Of a DNA stretch of 64,000 nt, positions 21,000 through 31,269 are shown in pieces (the first letter of the stretch is position 1; each line of letters opens with the position of its first letter). The translations under genes and the position numbers were made by a program. Location: NCBI RefSeq assembly GCF_003255815.1, contig NC_037668.1, forward strand, positions 86,225,783 to 86,289,782, written 5' to 3'. Source of the stretch: Theropithecus gelada. Lineage: Eukaryota > Chordata > Mammalia > Primates > Cercopithecidae. Below the pieces are notes generated by a model that was not told the DNA's origin, made no database searches, and saw nothing but the letters and a program-made list of their open reading frames with translations.

Positions 21000-21480
21000 C
21001 ATTAGTCAAAGGAATACATCTAAGGATTATATCTAAGACATCTTCCACTTTTTATAGTCAACAGTTTTGTTGCTGTTGTTAAAAGAATTTCACAGAAAAG
21101 AATTTCAGAGCTGTCCCATCTACCTTTCTTGCTAGGTTCTTTCCCTGTTAGCCACAGCCATCTTGCTGGCTCCAGTAATATTCTCCACCTCACCATCAAT
21201 ACTCAAAACTTGGCTCTATAACACCAAAGATCTCCCAACCCAGCCCCAAGTCATGGGTAAAAGATTTAACTGCATGATTCCCTTTGTTCTCCCTTGGTCC
21301 ATCAGGTCTTTCTCTCATCCTTCTGGAGGTAAATATTTTGCATGTATTTTGGATGGGTGTATACATAGAAATCACCTAACTCAGAGCAAGGGTTCACAGA
21401 ACGTGCTTACTACAAGCTTAGTGAATAAATACTTGCCACATCACACATCTGCTTGGCTCTACATTTTTTAGCGCCCTGCC
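21000..21480. other. No feature recognised
   Basis: Mixed sequence with no supportable repeat. The 102-aa frame at 21163-21471 lacks any recognisable domain. Confidence 0.4.
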
Positions 21481-21487
21481 TTGCACT

Positions 21488-21612
21488 CTTTTATAACCTA
21501 TTGTCAGACAAACTGAGTCCAAATCCTGCCTCTTTGGGACCTTGGGTACCTTTACTTAACATTTCTGAGATGTTTCCTAGTTTGCATGATCCAGGCTCAA
21601 CAACCTGGTAGG
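21488..21612 (+). mobile_element. MIR SINE fragment
   Basis: gagtccaaatcctgcctctt, tgggaccttgggtaccttta and cttaacatttctgagatgtt are sense MIR. Confidence 0.65.
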
Positions 21613-21929
21613 GTTGTGGTTGGAACAGAGAGAGCAGACGGTCATTTTCTTCCCTCTGCCTTGGACTTTGACCTTCTGCAAGCTTGTATCTCACCTCACT
21701 TTCCACTCCCCTTCTGTTTCCACGGTCCAAACCTAACTCCTCTCCTCTGCAGTGATTTGGAACAATAAACGCAGCACCCTGGTATGCCAAGCGCTTTCCT
21801 GGTGGCTCCCTGCACCGGGCCTCATTTCCATTTTGTTTACCTTAATCCATGAAGGAAAACCAGAAGCCTTTCTCTTTCAAGGGCTACAAACTGAGATGCC
21901 AAGATGTTAACTCTTATTTCCAGATCACA

Positions 21930-22300
21930 CAACCCCCAGGCCACCTCGAACATATCCACAGCAGTCATTCAGATTCCAAAGACATTGACTTATTTCTCGT
22001 CACAATTTGCAAGCAAAGCAATAATGCTCTAATTATGTGTCTGTTATCACCATCACCGTAATGCACCCACATGGATGGTGGCAGCAAGGCTGGGTTAATA
22101 TATTCATTAGGGACAGGCATGAGCAACATGACATTAATACTGCTAATAATACCTAATTGGGCTTAATTACAATGTGATGCCTAATATATTGTGATGAATT
22201 TATTCTCAAAGTATTTACATATTTGTAGTTAAGTAATTAGCATTCTGTCCATAAATAACTCCTCAAAAGTCCACTCCAGCTCTGGAGCAGAAGGGAGACT
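21930..22300. other. AT-rich unique block rich in homeodomain-type sites
   Basis: No transposon recognised. TAATTA at 22030-22035, 22164-22169 and 22234-22239, TAATTG at 22154-22159, and several ATTA/TAAT cores (ttaatatattcattaggg, acattaatactgctaataat). The density and uniqueness resemble developmental enhancer sequence. Function is inferred, not shown. Confidence 0.4.
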
Positions 22301-22331
22301 GAACACACCCTCCTCCTTAAAATGGTCTGGC

Positions 22332-22356
22332 AAAAAAAAAAAAAAAAAAAAAAAAG
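22332..22356. repeat. A25 homopolymer
   Basis: Uninterrupted run of 25 A. No SINE body or gene-like sequence precedes it, so its origin is unclear. Confidence 0.95.
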
Positions 22357-22744
22357 CTCTTAATTTGTGTAGAAATATATATGTCATGTCTTCCTTAGAG
22401 GAAAAGTGAAGGGGTCCCTTGGGAAAGACATCTGGGGGAAGGTAGCAGGAGGAGAGAGATTTGTTCCTCTCAACTTCGAGTCTGGTGGAGAGTAAGAGCT
22501 TTCATGCTGGGGGTTTTGCTGGGCTTGTCAGACCACACGGAGAGTTCTGTGATCTGTCCCGGGTGACGTACTTGAAGAGGGACATTCACAAACAGGGGAG
22601 GGCGACCTAGTGGAGAGAGGACTCAGAGGTGCAGCTTGAGAGTCCTCAGCATGCTTAACTTGCAGAAGAGAAGTCACAGAGATAAGAAAGTGGTTTTCTC
22701 AGATTTGAAGGGCTGTCATGAGGCCGCAGCAACAGACTGTGAAG

Positions 22745-22883
22745 TGGGCAGCAACATAGGTTTTGAAGTCAAGGAGAAGTGTTTGAATCCCAGCTCAGCC
22801 ACTTACTATGCACATGACCTTGTATGAGATGCACAATGTCTCTAGAGCCCTGTTTTATCTTTGGGTGCTATTAAGTAGATCTC
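22745..22883 (+). mobile_element. MIR SINE
   Basis: gtttgaatcccagctcagcc, acttactatgcacatgacct and agagccctgttttatctttg are sense MIR. A20 follows at 22884-22903. Confidence 0.68.
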
Positions 22884-22903
22884 AAAAAAAAAAAAAAAAA
22901 AAA
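22884..22903. repeat. A20 homopolymer
   Basis: Twenty A following 'gatctc', directly after the decayed MIR. Confidence 0.95.
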
Positions 22904-22984
22904 GGGATATGATGTCTGAGTTCTGGGATTCCAGAATCCTCAGCCAAGCTGCCTCATGGAACAAGGGTTAAATAACCTAGGCAT

Positions 22985-23205
22985 TAGAACAAGAATGCAT
23001 TTCATACCTATTCCCACCATTTCTTTCTGGTGATGTTGGGCAAGTTATTGAATCTCTGGATCTCAGATTTACAACTTGAGAGTCAATATAATATCACACC
23101 TAACTTACAGGGTTGTCATGAGAATTGAATGAAGAAATAATTCATGAAACATGCTTGGAGTACTTGGCACATAGTAAGCACTCAATGTTATCTAGTATTA
23201 ATATT
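22985..23205 (+). mobile_element. MIR SINE, near full length
   Basis: tgatgttgggcaagttattg, aatctctggatctcagattt, cttacagggttgtcatgaga and ttggcacatagtaagcactc are sense MIR. Confidence 0.85.
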
Positions 23206-23224
23206 GCTGTGGACACTTCTTTTA

Positions 23225-23960
23225 TTTAACAACCAGCTGCAGAGGACAATATATTCCCTAGCTAGTTGAGATAAAAATGGGATTTATTACACTGATTAAA
23301 TGGCCATGAGGGTTTTGAGTGCTGAGGACAAGTTCAAGGTTTGGTTGTTCAGGAATAAACTCCCAAAGCCATATCACAGGCCCCAAGAAAGCTGCCATCT
23401 CTTCTACCATCCAGAAGCCACCAGCTCTAATCCATCTTCATGGTCATGGTCAGGAAGGTATGCGATGAGGAAGCTGCCACTATCAGGAGGCAACTATTAT
23501 TACTGCCAGGTGCTTGGCCACATTGTGCCTATCACAACCCACACCAGCTGACTTGCTGCCTGACATCCACCATCCAACATCCATTATGCTGTTTGGTGGA
23601 CAGTGGAACCTCTGCTAATGCTACTGCAAAAAAAAAAAAAAGAAAGAAAAAAAAAAGAAAAAGAAAAAAATCAAGCCTTTGCAACTATGGTTTCCAGCAG
23701 AAGTAGCAAAAGCAAGGCTTCTCTCACTTCTTCTAAATCTAACAGGAGCAAATCTGATTGGCCAAACTCCAAAGACAGCTAGAACCCCAATTGCAAGAAA
23801 ATCTGAGATAGGCAAGTTTTATCTTTTGAGATGCTGCAGTACAGAAAAGCGCACTAGAAGGAAGGTAGAATGGCCACTGAGTTCCAACCCCCTTCTCCAT
23901 CATACCACCTCTGCCCTGGTCCGAGGTGAATAATCTTCTAGGAAAATGTGATGTCTACTA
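23225..23960. other. Unassigned sequence, possible old LTR-like repeat
   Basis: Contains aaatgggatttattacactg, aaatggccatgagg and tctgattggccaaactccaa, a style seen in old LTR families, but I cannot assign it. It includes an A-rich tract at 23628-23670. Confidence 0.3.
23628..23670. repeat. A-rich tract with AAAG units
   Basis: Poly(A) interrupted by G (agaaagaaaaaaaaaagaaa). The lysine-rich and phenylalanine-rich frames here are artefacts of it. Confidence 0.9.
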
Positions 23961-24299
23961 TTAGTCAGGTCTTCAGTCCCAGAGCCCTATCTGGTTGTCC
24001 ATATAAAGCCTGAGAAACTTCTTTTGTTCCTTCGGCTTAAAAGCCAGACAGGAATTTGGGCAATAAACTGCTCCTTGGGCCATTCCCTTGACTTCCTCCC
24101 AGTCTTAGACCTCTAGATCTCATCATTTCCATGGCAAGAAGAGCCTTGCCAAGTCCAATACCAAAAAAAGAGAGTGCTTCTCCCTCTGGCATAGAGTTGA
24201 TCACCTGGATAGCATTTCCTCCTTCTGCAAATCTGTCTGTGCTCCAAGAGAGGGAAAGAGGGGGAGGGAAGTTCCAACTGGAGGTAGACTTAGGCTTTT

Positions 24300-24772
24300 C
24301 TACCAGCCCCAGCTCTGTGCTGGTTATCCTCCACTCGCCAGCTGCACCATCTGCCATTTCTGCCATGAGGCCGACCTCCAAGCAGAGCAGCACCAGGGTT
24401 CCCTATCCTTCAGCTCCCAGCTGGATCAGTCAGTGCCACTGGCAGAAGATCCAAGGCAAGAGGAGAAACGAGCGGGTGTTTCTGCCCCACTTCCTCCAGA
24501 TTTCAGCACTGAATTTCTGGCAGTTTCTGCATCCCTCTATGGCTATAACTCCTGCCAGGTGATCTTCTTCCTGGGCTCCAGTAACACCACTATCTTCTCT
24601 TTTGCTGCAAGGCACAGGGGAAATAATGACTTTCAACCGTTGCTAAGCCCTGAGTGCATCAGCATGACTTTTTGGCTTGTTTAACCTTGCCCACAGCTCC
24701 ATTCAATTCAATTATTAAATAATCTCTTTAGTTAAATACTATTTCCTGCAAGGCTCCTAACAAATACCAGCC
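24300..24772 (+). mobile_element. LTR-like repeat, unnamed family, copy 3
   Basis: cctgggctccagtaacacca, ggggaaataatgactttcaa, ccgttgctaagccctgagtg, gtttaaccttgcccacagct and attatttcctgc-type end 'ctaacaaatac'. The order matches copy 2. The left edge is uncertain. Confidence 0.5.
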
Positions 24773-24849
24773 CCAAGGAAAGGATCTAAGAGAGAGCATT
24801 TCTCCTTTTCTCAAGGCTTGTTTCATTTATTCCCCATTTAGTCCCCCCA

Positions 24850-25275
24850 CTAAACTCTCTAGTCTCTCCTAAAGGAGTTCTGCCATGTTCTTGGACCAGA
24901 AGCAGTCTTCTGTCTCAGCAGAGAGGTGAAGGGGCAGGGAGAGGCCTTAGTTCCAAGCTGATGGCCAGTTTGCTCAAGATCCAGGAAGAGCTACCATTTT
25001 CGTTCAAGTCCAGAGGCAGGAAAAAAGCAGTGTTCCAGCTGGAAGGCAGTCAGGCAGGAAGAGTTTCCTCTAATTCAGTCTTTTTGCTCTATTTGGACCT
25101 TCAACTGATTGGATGAGGCCCACCCACATTAAGGAGGGCAATCTGCCTTCTCAGTCTACCAATTTCAAATGTTAATGTCTTCCAAAAACACCGTCATAAA
25201 CACACCCATAAACACAACCAGTTATCTGGGCATCCCTCACCCAGTCAAATTGACACATAAAATGAACCGTTTTGC
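24850..25275 (-). mobile_element. LTR-like repeat, second unnamed family (antisense)
   Basis: ttccaagctgatggccagtt, aggcaggaagagtttcctct, gatgaggcccacccacatta, gtctaccaatttcaaatgtt and cagtcaaattgacacataaa match the reverse complement of an old TG-CA-ended repeat. A truncated sister copy sits at 27276-27442. Confidence 0.6.
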
Positions 25276-25484
25276 ACCACCTATTGTGAGGATTCTCTCT
25301 GTTTTATCTGCGCCCACCTTTCTAGATGCCTCCCACATAGTGCAATCCTCCAGGAAAACATGGTCCAACACAATCCTTATCCTTAATTATGCTCTCTCTG
25401 TTTAAATATCCTTTGAGGAAAACCTAGGGTAGTTTTTGTTTCTATGGGACTTGTTTCAGTGAACCCTGGGTGATACAGGGAGCA

Positions 25485-25812
25485 AATTGGAGACAAGGAG
25501 ACCAGTTAAGATCAGTGACAATTGTTTTGGGATAAAGGAACGGGGGCTCAAAACTAAAATAAGAGTCACAAAGATGAAAGACAGAGAGTGGGAAGGGATC
25601 CAGAACCATTTAAAAAATAAAATAATAGGGCTTGAGGACCAGTCAAACATTAAGCATGAGGGAGAAGGAGGCATCCGTGATGAGTTCTAAGCCTCTGATT
25701 TGAGGAGCACTGAAAGGGTGATGTCATTCGATGAGGTGGTGGGGGTGGGTGGATGAATACAGTTTGGAAGGTGTTTTCCATAGGATACTAGTAGACAGTT
25801 AAGCATTGAGCA
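25485..25812 (-). mobile_element. L2 LINE ORF2 region (antisense), left part
   Basis: ggagacaaggagaccagtta, gtcaaacattaagcatgagg and gtgatgtcattcgatgaggt follow the antisense L2 ORF2 C-terminal region. It continues at 26350 after an unrelated block. Confidence 0.5.
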
Positions 25813-25829
25813 TAGGGCTCCTTAATGGA

Positions 25830-26300
25830 CATTTGTAATTTTGTATCCCAGAATCCCTTCCTGCAGCCCCTCTGTTTTCAGATATTGTTCTAAATAAATG
25901 ATCTCAATGGAAGCTGATATCTTTGTCTGAGGCTCTGCCTAGATTAATTCATGAAGAGATAGGCCCTTGAACCAAGACAAGCCCCACTGCATTCTTCACC
26001 AGGATTTTCTAACCAGGTCAAGAGAGCCTCTTTCATTCCTTTTTATAAAAGTTGTGAGCCTGAAGATTTTCTGGGCTGCCAGAAAGTCCTGAAGCCAGAC
26101 TGAGAGAATGGAGCCAACATGAAAGACAAGCCATGTCCTGACAGTGCTCACATCCCTAATTCTAGCTGTCACAGGATCCAGCTCTGTCCCTGCCCTTTCC
26201 TAGGCTAGCTTTGTGTGCCAGTGCTTTCTGTTAGTATTTGCCTAAGCTAGCCCATGTTGGCATTCTGCCGTAGAGTTTTATGGGGTCTGAAGCTCAGAAA
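25830..26300 (+). mobile_element. LTR-like insertion, family not named
   Basis: gtaattttgtatcccagaat, cccttcctgcagcccctctg, ccagactgagagaatggagc and aggctagctttgtgtgccag resemble an old solo LTR. It separates two antisense L2 pieces. Confidence 0.35.
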
Positions 26301-26349
26301 AGCATCAGTGTTAGATGCAGATCTGAGACACATCAGCAGAGAAACAGTA

Positions 26350-26715
26350 ACTAGAGCCTTTAGGGCAAAGAACTTACCAAGGACAAGTATAGGATGAAAT
26401 ATAGGACAAGCATAGGATGGAAAGAGAAGGAGCTAGGGACAGAATCAGAGTAATCCTTAGTATTTTGAGGGTAAGCAGAAAAGAAATCTCGTATGGAGAG
26501 TGAGAAGGAGTTTTAAAAGGTGAAAGAAGAATCAGTGGAGTATGATCATTGAAATAAAGGAACGCAAACTTTCTCAAAGGCCTGGTCAACACAGTCAAAC
26601 ATGGCAGAGTTCAACATTGAAAAAAATCCATTAGATTTAATCAAGCAGATTGGCAGGGGAGAAGCCTTCTGGCCGCAACTCTGAGGGTGAGTGGGAGATG
26701 AGAAATAAGAGACAG
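26350..26715 (-). mobile_element. L2 LINE reverse-transcriptase remnant (antisense)
   Basis: Read on the minus strand, a frame within 26546-26902 gives LNSAMFDCVDQAFE, a decayed form of the CR1/L2 reverse-transcriptase motif A (consensus-like AAFDTVDH). The neighbouring KSNGFF fits the same alignment. The ORF is broken and non-functional. The DNA text ggcctggtcaacacagtcaa supports the assignment. Confidence 0.72.
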
Positions 26716-26874
26716 AAAGTAGGGGTACAGAAGAATAATCTGGGTGGTCCAATGTGGGGTTAGGACAGATCTTTAAAATAATGAGGAGGTCTGGAGTTTG
26801 TCTGTGTGCTGAAGGAACGGAAGAAGGAACGCCCTTACAGGGAGCAGAAAGGGTCCAAAGCACAGGAGTAGAAT

Positions 26875-27090
26875 TTAAAGTTTGCAAGGCACTTTGGCAC
26901 ATCTTTGCTCTTTCCCTTAATACCCTTGGGAGTTTGTTCCTGGGGAGATTATTATTATTCCATTTTGCAGTGATAAAACTGAGGCCTAGAAAAGTTAAGT
27001 GGCATACCTAGGGTCCCATGGTAAAATGGTGGGCCTTGGACTCAGACAGTGTCTTGATCTTATGCCCAGTGCTCTGTCTCCCACACCACA
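26875..27090 (-). mobile_element. MIR SINE (antisense)
   Basis: ttattattattccattttgc, tgataaaactgaggcctaga, aaagttaagtggcataccta and atggtaaaatggtgggcctt are antisense MIR. Confidence 0.82.
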
Positions 27091-27164
27091 TGCTTCTTAC
27101 TGCTCAGGGTAGTGTTGGCCTCCACCCTGGATTTAGACAGGGGACTTCAGGAAACAGGCAGAAA

Positions 27165-27222
27165 GACAGTTAACCCATATTGAGGACACCTGCCATGAAT
27201 TTGACACTACGCTGAAGACTAA
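27165..27222 (-). mobile_element. MIR SINE fragment (antisense)
   Basis: agttaacccatattgaggac, acctgccatgaatttgacac and tacgctgaagac. A short 3' piece. Confidence 0.45.
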
Positions 27223-27223
27223 G

Positions 27224-27275
27224 AGTCATTCAACAGATATTTATTAAGTAACTACTACATGCCAGGTGTAGGAAC
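27224..27275 (-). mobile_element. L2 LINE 3' end (antisense)
   Basis: gtcattcaacagatatttat and taactactacatgccaggtg are the start of a long antisense L2 that runs, interrupted, to about 30560. Confidence 0.75.
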
Positions 27276-27442
27276 CAGGAATTGGCTCATGCAATTTTGG
27301 AGCTTGACAAATTCCAGGATCTGCAGTCAACAAGCCGGAGATCCAGGGGAACCAATGGTGTGGTTCCAGGCTGATGGTCAGTTTGTTCAAGACCCAGAAA
27401 GGGCTACTGTTTCAGTTCAAGTCCAAAGGCAGGAAACCAAAG
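27276..27442 (-). mobile_element. Second unnamed LTR-like family, truncated copy
   Basis: ggaattggctcatgcaattt, ggctgatggtcagtttgttc and ttcaagtccaaaggcaggaa match 24952-25024. It lies within the L2, between its 3' tail and gcccttgtggagattacatt. Confidence 0.65.
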
Positions 27443-28680
27443 AAATGAACCCCTGCCCTTGTGGAGATTACATTCTACCAGAGAGAGACAGACAAACAAG
27501 ACACCTTCCTGTATTCCTGCAGTGAGCACACTTGTATTGAATGCACGCTATCTTCCAGACTCTATTTAGGGCCTAAAGATCTGACAGTGAACATAATTCA
27601 AAATAAAATTAAAAAATAAATGAGTAAACTCTATACTCTATTACATGACGATAAGTGCTATGGAAAAAAATTAAGTCATGGAGGAATCAGGACTGCTGGA
27701 GTGGGAGGATTGCAATTTTTAAAAGGGTGGCTAGAAAAGGTCTCACTGCAAAGAAAAGGTTTGAGCAAGACAATGAAAGAGGTGAGGGCATATGCACCTT
27801 TAGGATATTTTTAGGAAGAGGAACAGCAAGCGCAAAGGCTCTGAAGTGAGCACGTGCCAGGAGCAGTCAAGAAGCTAGAGGGAGACCAGTGTACATGCAG
27901 TGTGGTGGGGTAGGGTGGAGTAGAGTGCAGTGGGGAGGGTACTGTGGATTGGAGGCAGGCAGGCATGTGGTTAGGGTCATGCAGGTAAGGTGGTATGGGG
28001 TAGAGAAGATCTGAGTGAGATAAGAAGGGGTGCAGTAGAGTGAGGAGGGGAAATATGGGGTACCTAAAACCAAGGTAGTGCGGTCTATTGGAGTTGAATA
28101 GAACCTTAAGGCCCTCTAGACATATTAAGGACTTTTATTTTTTCTCCAAATGAGACAGGAAGGCCTTAACAGTGTTGATCCTAAGAGTTTTATGATATGG
28201 CTTTATTTGAACAGCACCACGAAGGCTGTTTACTGAGAAGACTGTAGGGAGAAAGAGTGGAGTCGAGGGAAACAGTTAGGAGATTATGGACTTAATTCAG
28301 GTGAGAGGTGCTGAAAGTTTAGTTCAGGGTGGCAGCAGTAGAGCTGGTTAAAAGTGATTTGACTGTTGATATATTTTGAAAACAGAGCCAGCAGTATGTG
28401 CTGGATTTTGGGTGTGAGAGGAAAAGGAGAGCCAAGGATAGCTCCAAGATTCTGGTTCAAGCAACCGGGAAGATGCAGTTGCCACTGAATAAGATTGGGA
28501 GGTCTTCAGTGCCAGGAATTTGGGGATCCAGTGTTTGACTTGGTAAATATTAAGTTTGGGGTGCCTTATCTTAAAATGTTAGATAGGGAGTTGGTCATGT
28601 AAATCTAGAGTTTAGGGGAGAGACCTCAAATAAAGATAAAAATGTAAGGGTCATCAACTCAGCCAGCGTGAAGAGGTTTA
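27443..28680 (-). mobile_element. L2 LINE 3' UTR to ORF2 C-terminus (antisense)
   Basis: gcccttgtggagattacatt, aggaacagcaagcgcaaagg, gagatt-type aaggacttttattttttctc, gaacaccacg-type segment and tgccttatcttaaaatgtta are in antisense L2 order. The G-rich plus strand at 27890-28070 reflects the L2 pyrimidine-rich sense strand. All frames are broken. Confidence 0.72.
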
Positions 28681-28689
28681 CACCAGCCA

Positions 28690-29640
28690 AAGATGGAATA
28701 ATTCATTCAACAAGAACATTAACTGTAATGGGTTGACATGCACATAATATGCTTGCAAATCAATGCCTTCATAATGAAACTGAAAAATATATCATTGGTC
28801 CCTTTGAGGATGCTAAAGAATAAACTCATTATTCAAAAACTGGGAAACAAGAGAAAATAATTAAGCATTTAAACTGCCTTTCCTTTTTGAATTGCACTTC
28901 CAGGTAATCATATAGTTGATGAGGGAAGTATTCTGATAAATTAAGAAAGAATAATAGAGTTAGATGATCACCATTTTGTTACCCCCTGATGAAATATTGA
29001 CCCTAGGCAGTAATCATCAATAGCATCACAAAGCCACTAACTGGACATAGCGTGTTTCCTATCAGACACCAGCTATAAAGTACTTTGCCAAAATATAAAA
29101 ACTTGTTCTAATCAAGTCTCCAGATCTGCTCACTAATTTATAGGAAATACAGGAGACAGAGGAACACGTTTAAAGACATTAGGTGGATACAGTCAACAAA
29201 ATCCAGAATGTGACAAGCTCCTAGCACAAACAACCCTGTTTCTTCAACAAACAAATTGCAATAAAATAAAACAAAGGTATTCACACATTTAGAGACAGAA
29301 GAGCTATATGTCAACTGAATGTTGTATATAAACACCATTTGGGTCCCAATTCAAACCATACCACTGACTAGAGATATTTGATAACACTGAGAAGCTATTG
29401 CCATTTTATTAGGTGTGATAGTGGTATGTGATTACATTTAATAAAAAACATCCTAATCTTTAAAAAATATATTAAAATATCTATAGTTCAAACAGTGTTA
29501 TGTTTAGGATTTGCTTCTAAACACTCTATTTGAAAGAGGGGAAAGTTGAAGAGAGTGCTAGAGCATGTATATTTATAATACCATCTTTTATACTTCTGTA
29601 TGTGTTTGAAATTATCCATAATTTTTAAGGTCTAGTGAAG
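28690..29640 (+). mobile_element. Old L1 (L1M-type) 3' end inserted in L2
   Basis: Ends with ggtgtgatagtggtatgtga, tttaggatttgcttctaaac and acttctgtatgtgtttgaaa followed by ttatccataat, the typical 3' terminus of old L1M elements. AT-rich, with no intact frame. Confidence 0.7.
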
Positions 29641-29689
29641 TAGTTTTTAGATAACAAATAACACAAAAAGAATATACACAAGAAATTCA

Positions 29690-29925
29690 AGAACAGGTAA
29701 AACTCATTGTAAAAGAGTCCCCTGTGGGAGGGGTGCTGCTGACTACAAAGGGGCACAAGGGAACTTTCCAGAGTAATAGCAATGTTCAATCTTGATCTGG
29801 GTGATGGTTACATATGTTTTGTAATCATGTAGTATAAGAGCCTTAAGATTATAATGTTTGCACAGTTTACTATATGTGAAATTAGATTATATGTAAAATT
29901 ATATTGTACACAATTACTATATGCA
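29690..29925 (+). mobile_element. L1ME-type 3' UTR
   Basis: ctgctgactacaaaggggca, caagggaactttccagagta, tgatctgggtgatggttaca and attatattgtacacaatt match the L1ME 3' UTR. Confidence 0.78.
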
Positions 29926-29936
29926 AGGACAGAAGG

Positions 29937-30045
29937 GAAGCCAGGCGCACACTTATAATTCCAGCACTTTGGGGGGCCAAGGAAGGAGGATCGCTTGAGG
30001 ACAGGAGTTCAAGACTAACGTAACAAGACTCTGTCTCTAAAAAAA
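29937..30045 (+). mobile_element. Free left Alu monomer (FLAM-like)
   Basis: agccaggcgcacacttataa, ttccagcactttggggggcc, gaggatcgcttgaggacagg and gactctgtctctaaaaaaat. Single left-monomer length (about 105 bp), no right arm. Old and diverged. Confidence 0.82.
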
Positions 30046-30054
30046 TTTGTTTGT

Positions 30055-30560
30055 AATTGTAAATGGTGGGGGCTGGGGTTAGGAGAGTCACCAGGACATA
30101 AAGGGCAACAAAAGTTATAAGACTGGATGAGATCAACAAGAGAGCATGTGGGGACAGGAAAGAGGATGGAGTATTGTGTTGGAGAGCACTTCAACTTGCA
30201 GGAGTCCAGGAATTGAGGAGAAACTAGCAAAGGAGACAGAGCAGGACAGTCAGTGCAGTGGGAGGACAATCACAGTGAGATGTCCTGGAAGGCAACTGAG
30301 GAAGGGCTTTTGTCGTGTCAGAGGCTGCTGGTGGACTGTCCGATGAAGACCGAGGAGTGCTCTTGAGTACACCCTTTCGGGAGCAACCAGGACAGAAAGG
30401 GAGGCAGCCAAGAAAGGGCTTCCTGTGGAGGAAGTTTATAGATAGAGAGAAAGGAGTAGTGGAAGGGACCTGACCATGCTGGATGGTCCAATTTGGTGTC
30501 TCCACTTATGAAACTATGGTCAGGGGCAAGGAACCCCACTCCCTGCATGCTGTTTGCTTT
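30055..30560 (-). mobile_element. L2 LINE ORF2 continuation (antisense)
   Basis: aagactggatgagatcaaca, aaactagcaaaggagacaga and agaggctgctggtggactgt continue the L2 broken off near 28680. The pieces on either side of the L1/FLAM block fit adjacent parts of one L2. Confidence 0.6.
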
Positions 30561-30589
30561 GAGTGTAAAGCAAATGTAGTAATGATGTC

Positions 30590-30985
30590 TGTCTTGGTCT
30601 ACTCATGCTGCTATAACAAAACAGTGTAGATTCTAAATTGTGTAGGTTATAAACCACAGAGATTTATTTTGCACAGTTCTGGAGGCTGGAAAGTCCAAGA
30701 TCAAGGAGCTAGTAAATCTGGTATCTGGTGAGCATCCACTTCCTTGCTCATAGGTCCCATAGGGCATCCCCGAGGTCTTGTCAATGTCACATCACAAGGC
30801 AGAAAAGAGTGAGGGTCTCTCTGTGGCCTCTTATATAAGGGCACTAATCCCATTTAAGAGGGCTCCACCTTCCTGATCTAATCACCTCCTAAAGGCCCCA
30901 TCCCTAATAACCACTTCGGGGTTAGAATTTGCAGGGGTCACAAAGCCAGTGCAAATTCAACATATGAATTTGGGTGAGACACAAA
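30590..30985 (-). mobile_element. MLT1-type solo LTR (antisense)
   Basis: tgtcttggtctactcatgct, gcacagttctggaggctgga, cctcttatataagggcacta and cctaaaggccccatccctaa. Read on the minus strand it has a TATA-like tataagag and an aataaa signal as expected of an LTR. No internal sequence remains. Confidence 0.9.
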
Positions 30986-31014
30986 GCCGGGGCACACCCA
31001 GCAATGTCCAACTT

Positions 31015-31100
31015 GTAGTTGGTTGTGAAGGCAAAATGAAGTAACTTATGTGAAAAGTCTAGCATAGTGCAGGGCACCTGGTAGTTACTCAATAAGCTGT
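31015..31100 (+). mobile_element. MIR SINE 3' fragment
   Basis: ggttgtgaaggcaaaatgaa, gtctagcatagtgcagggca and cctggtagttactcaataag match the MIR 3' half. Confidence 0.65.
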
Positions 31101-31269
31101 CTTGACAGAGAGTGCAAACTGTGGGCCTGAGTGGAGGACTTCAATCAGAGAAGAAATGGCATTTGATTGGGTCTGGAGGATGGGTGCATTCAGAACTGGG
31201 AGGACTAGAGGGAAAAATTGAAATAAACAATGTAAGAGATTATATCAGGTTAAAAAAAAAGGAGGACAA

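Noticed and set aside
22332..22356. A25 run as the tail of a processed pseudogene
   Set aside because: The preceding sequence shows no gene-like similarity, open frame or flanking duplication that I can identify.
24131..24562. 143-aa plus-strand frame
   Set aside because: It overlaps the unnamed LTR-like repeat and an antisense 118-aa frame; no domain seen.
27890..28070. G-rich tract as a G-quadruplex minisatellite
   Set aside because: The strand skew is explained by antisense L2; G runs are irregular and no repeat unit is evident.
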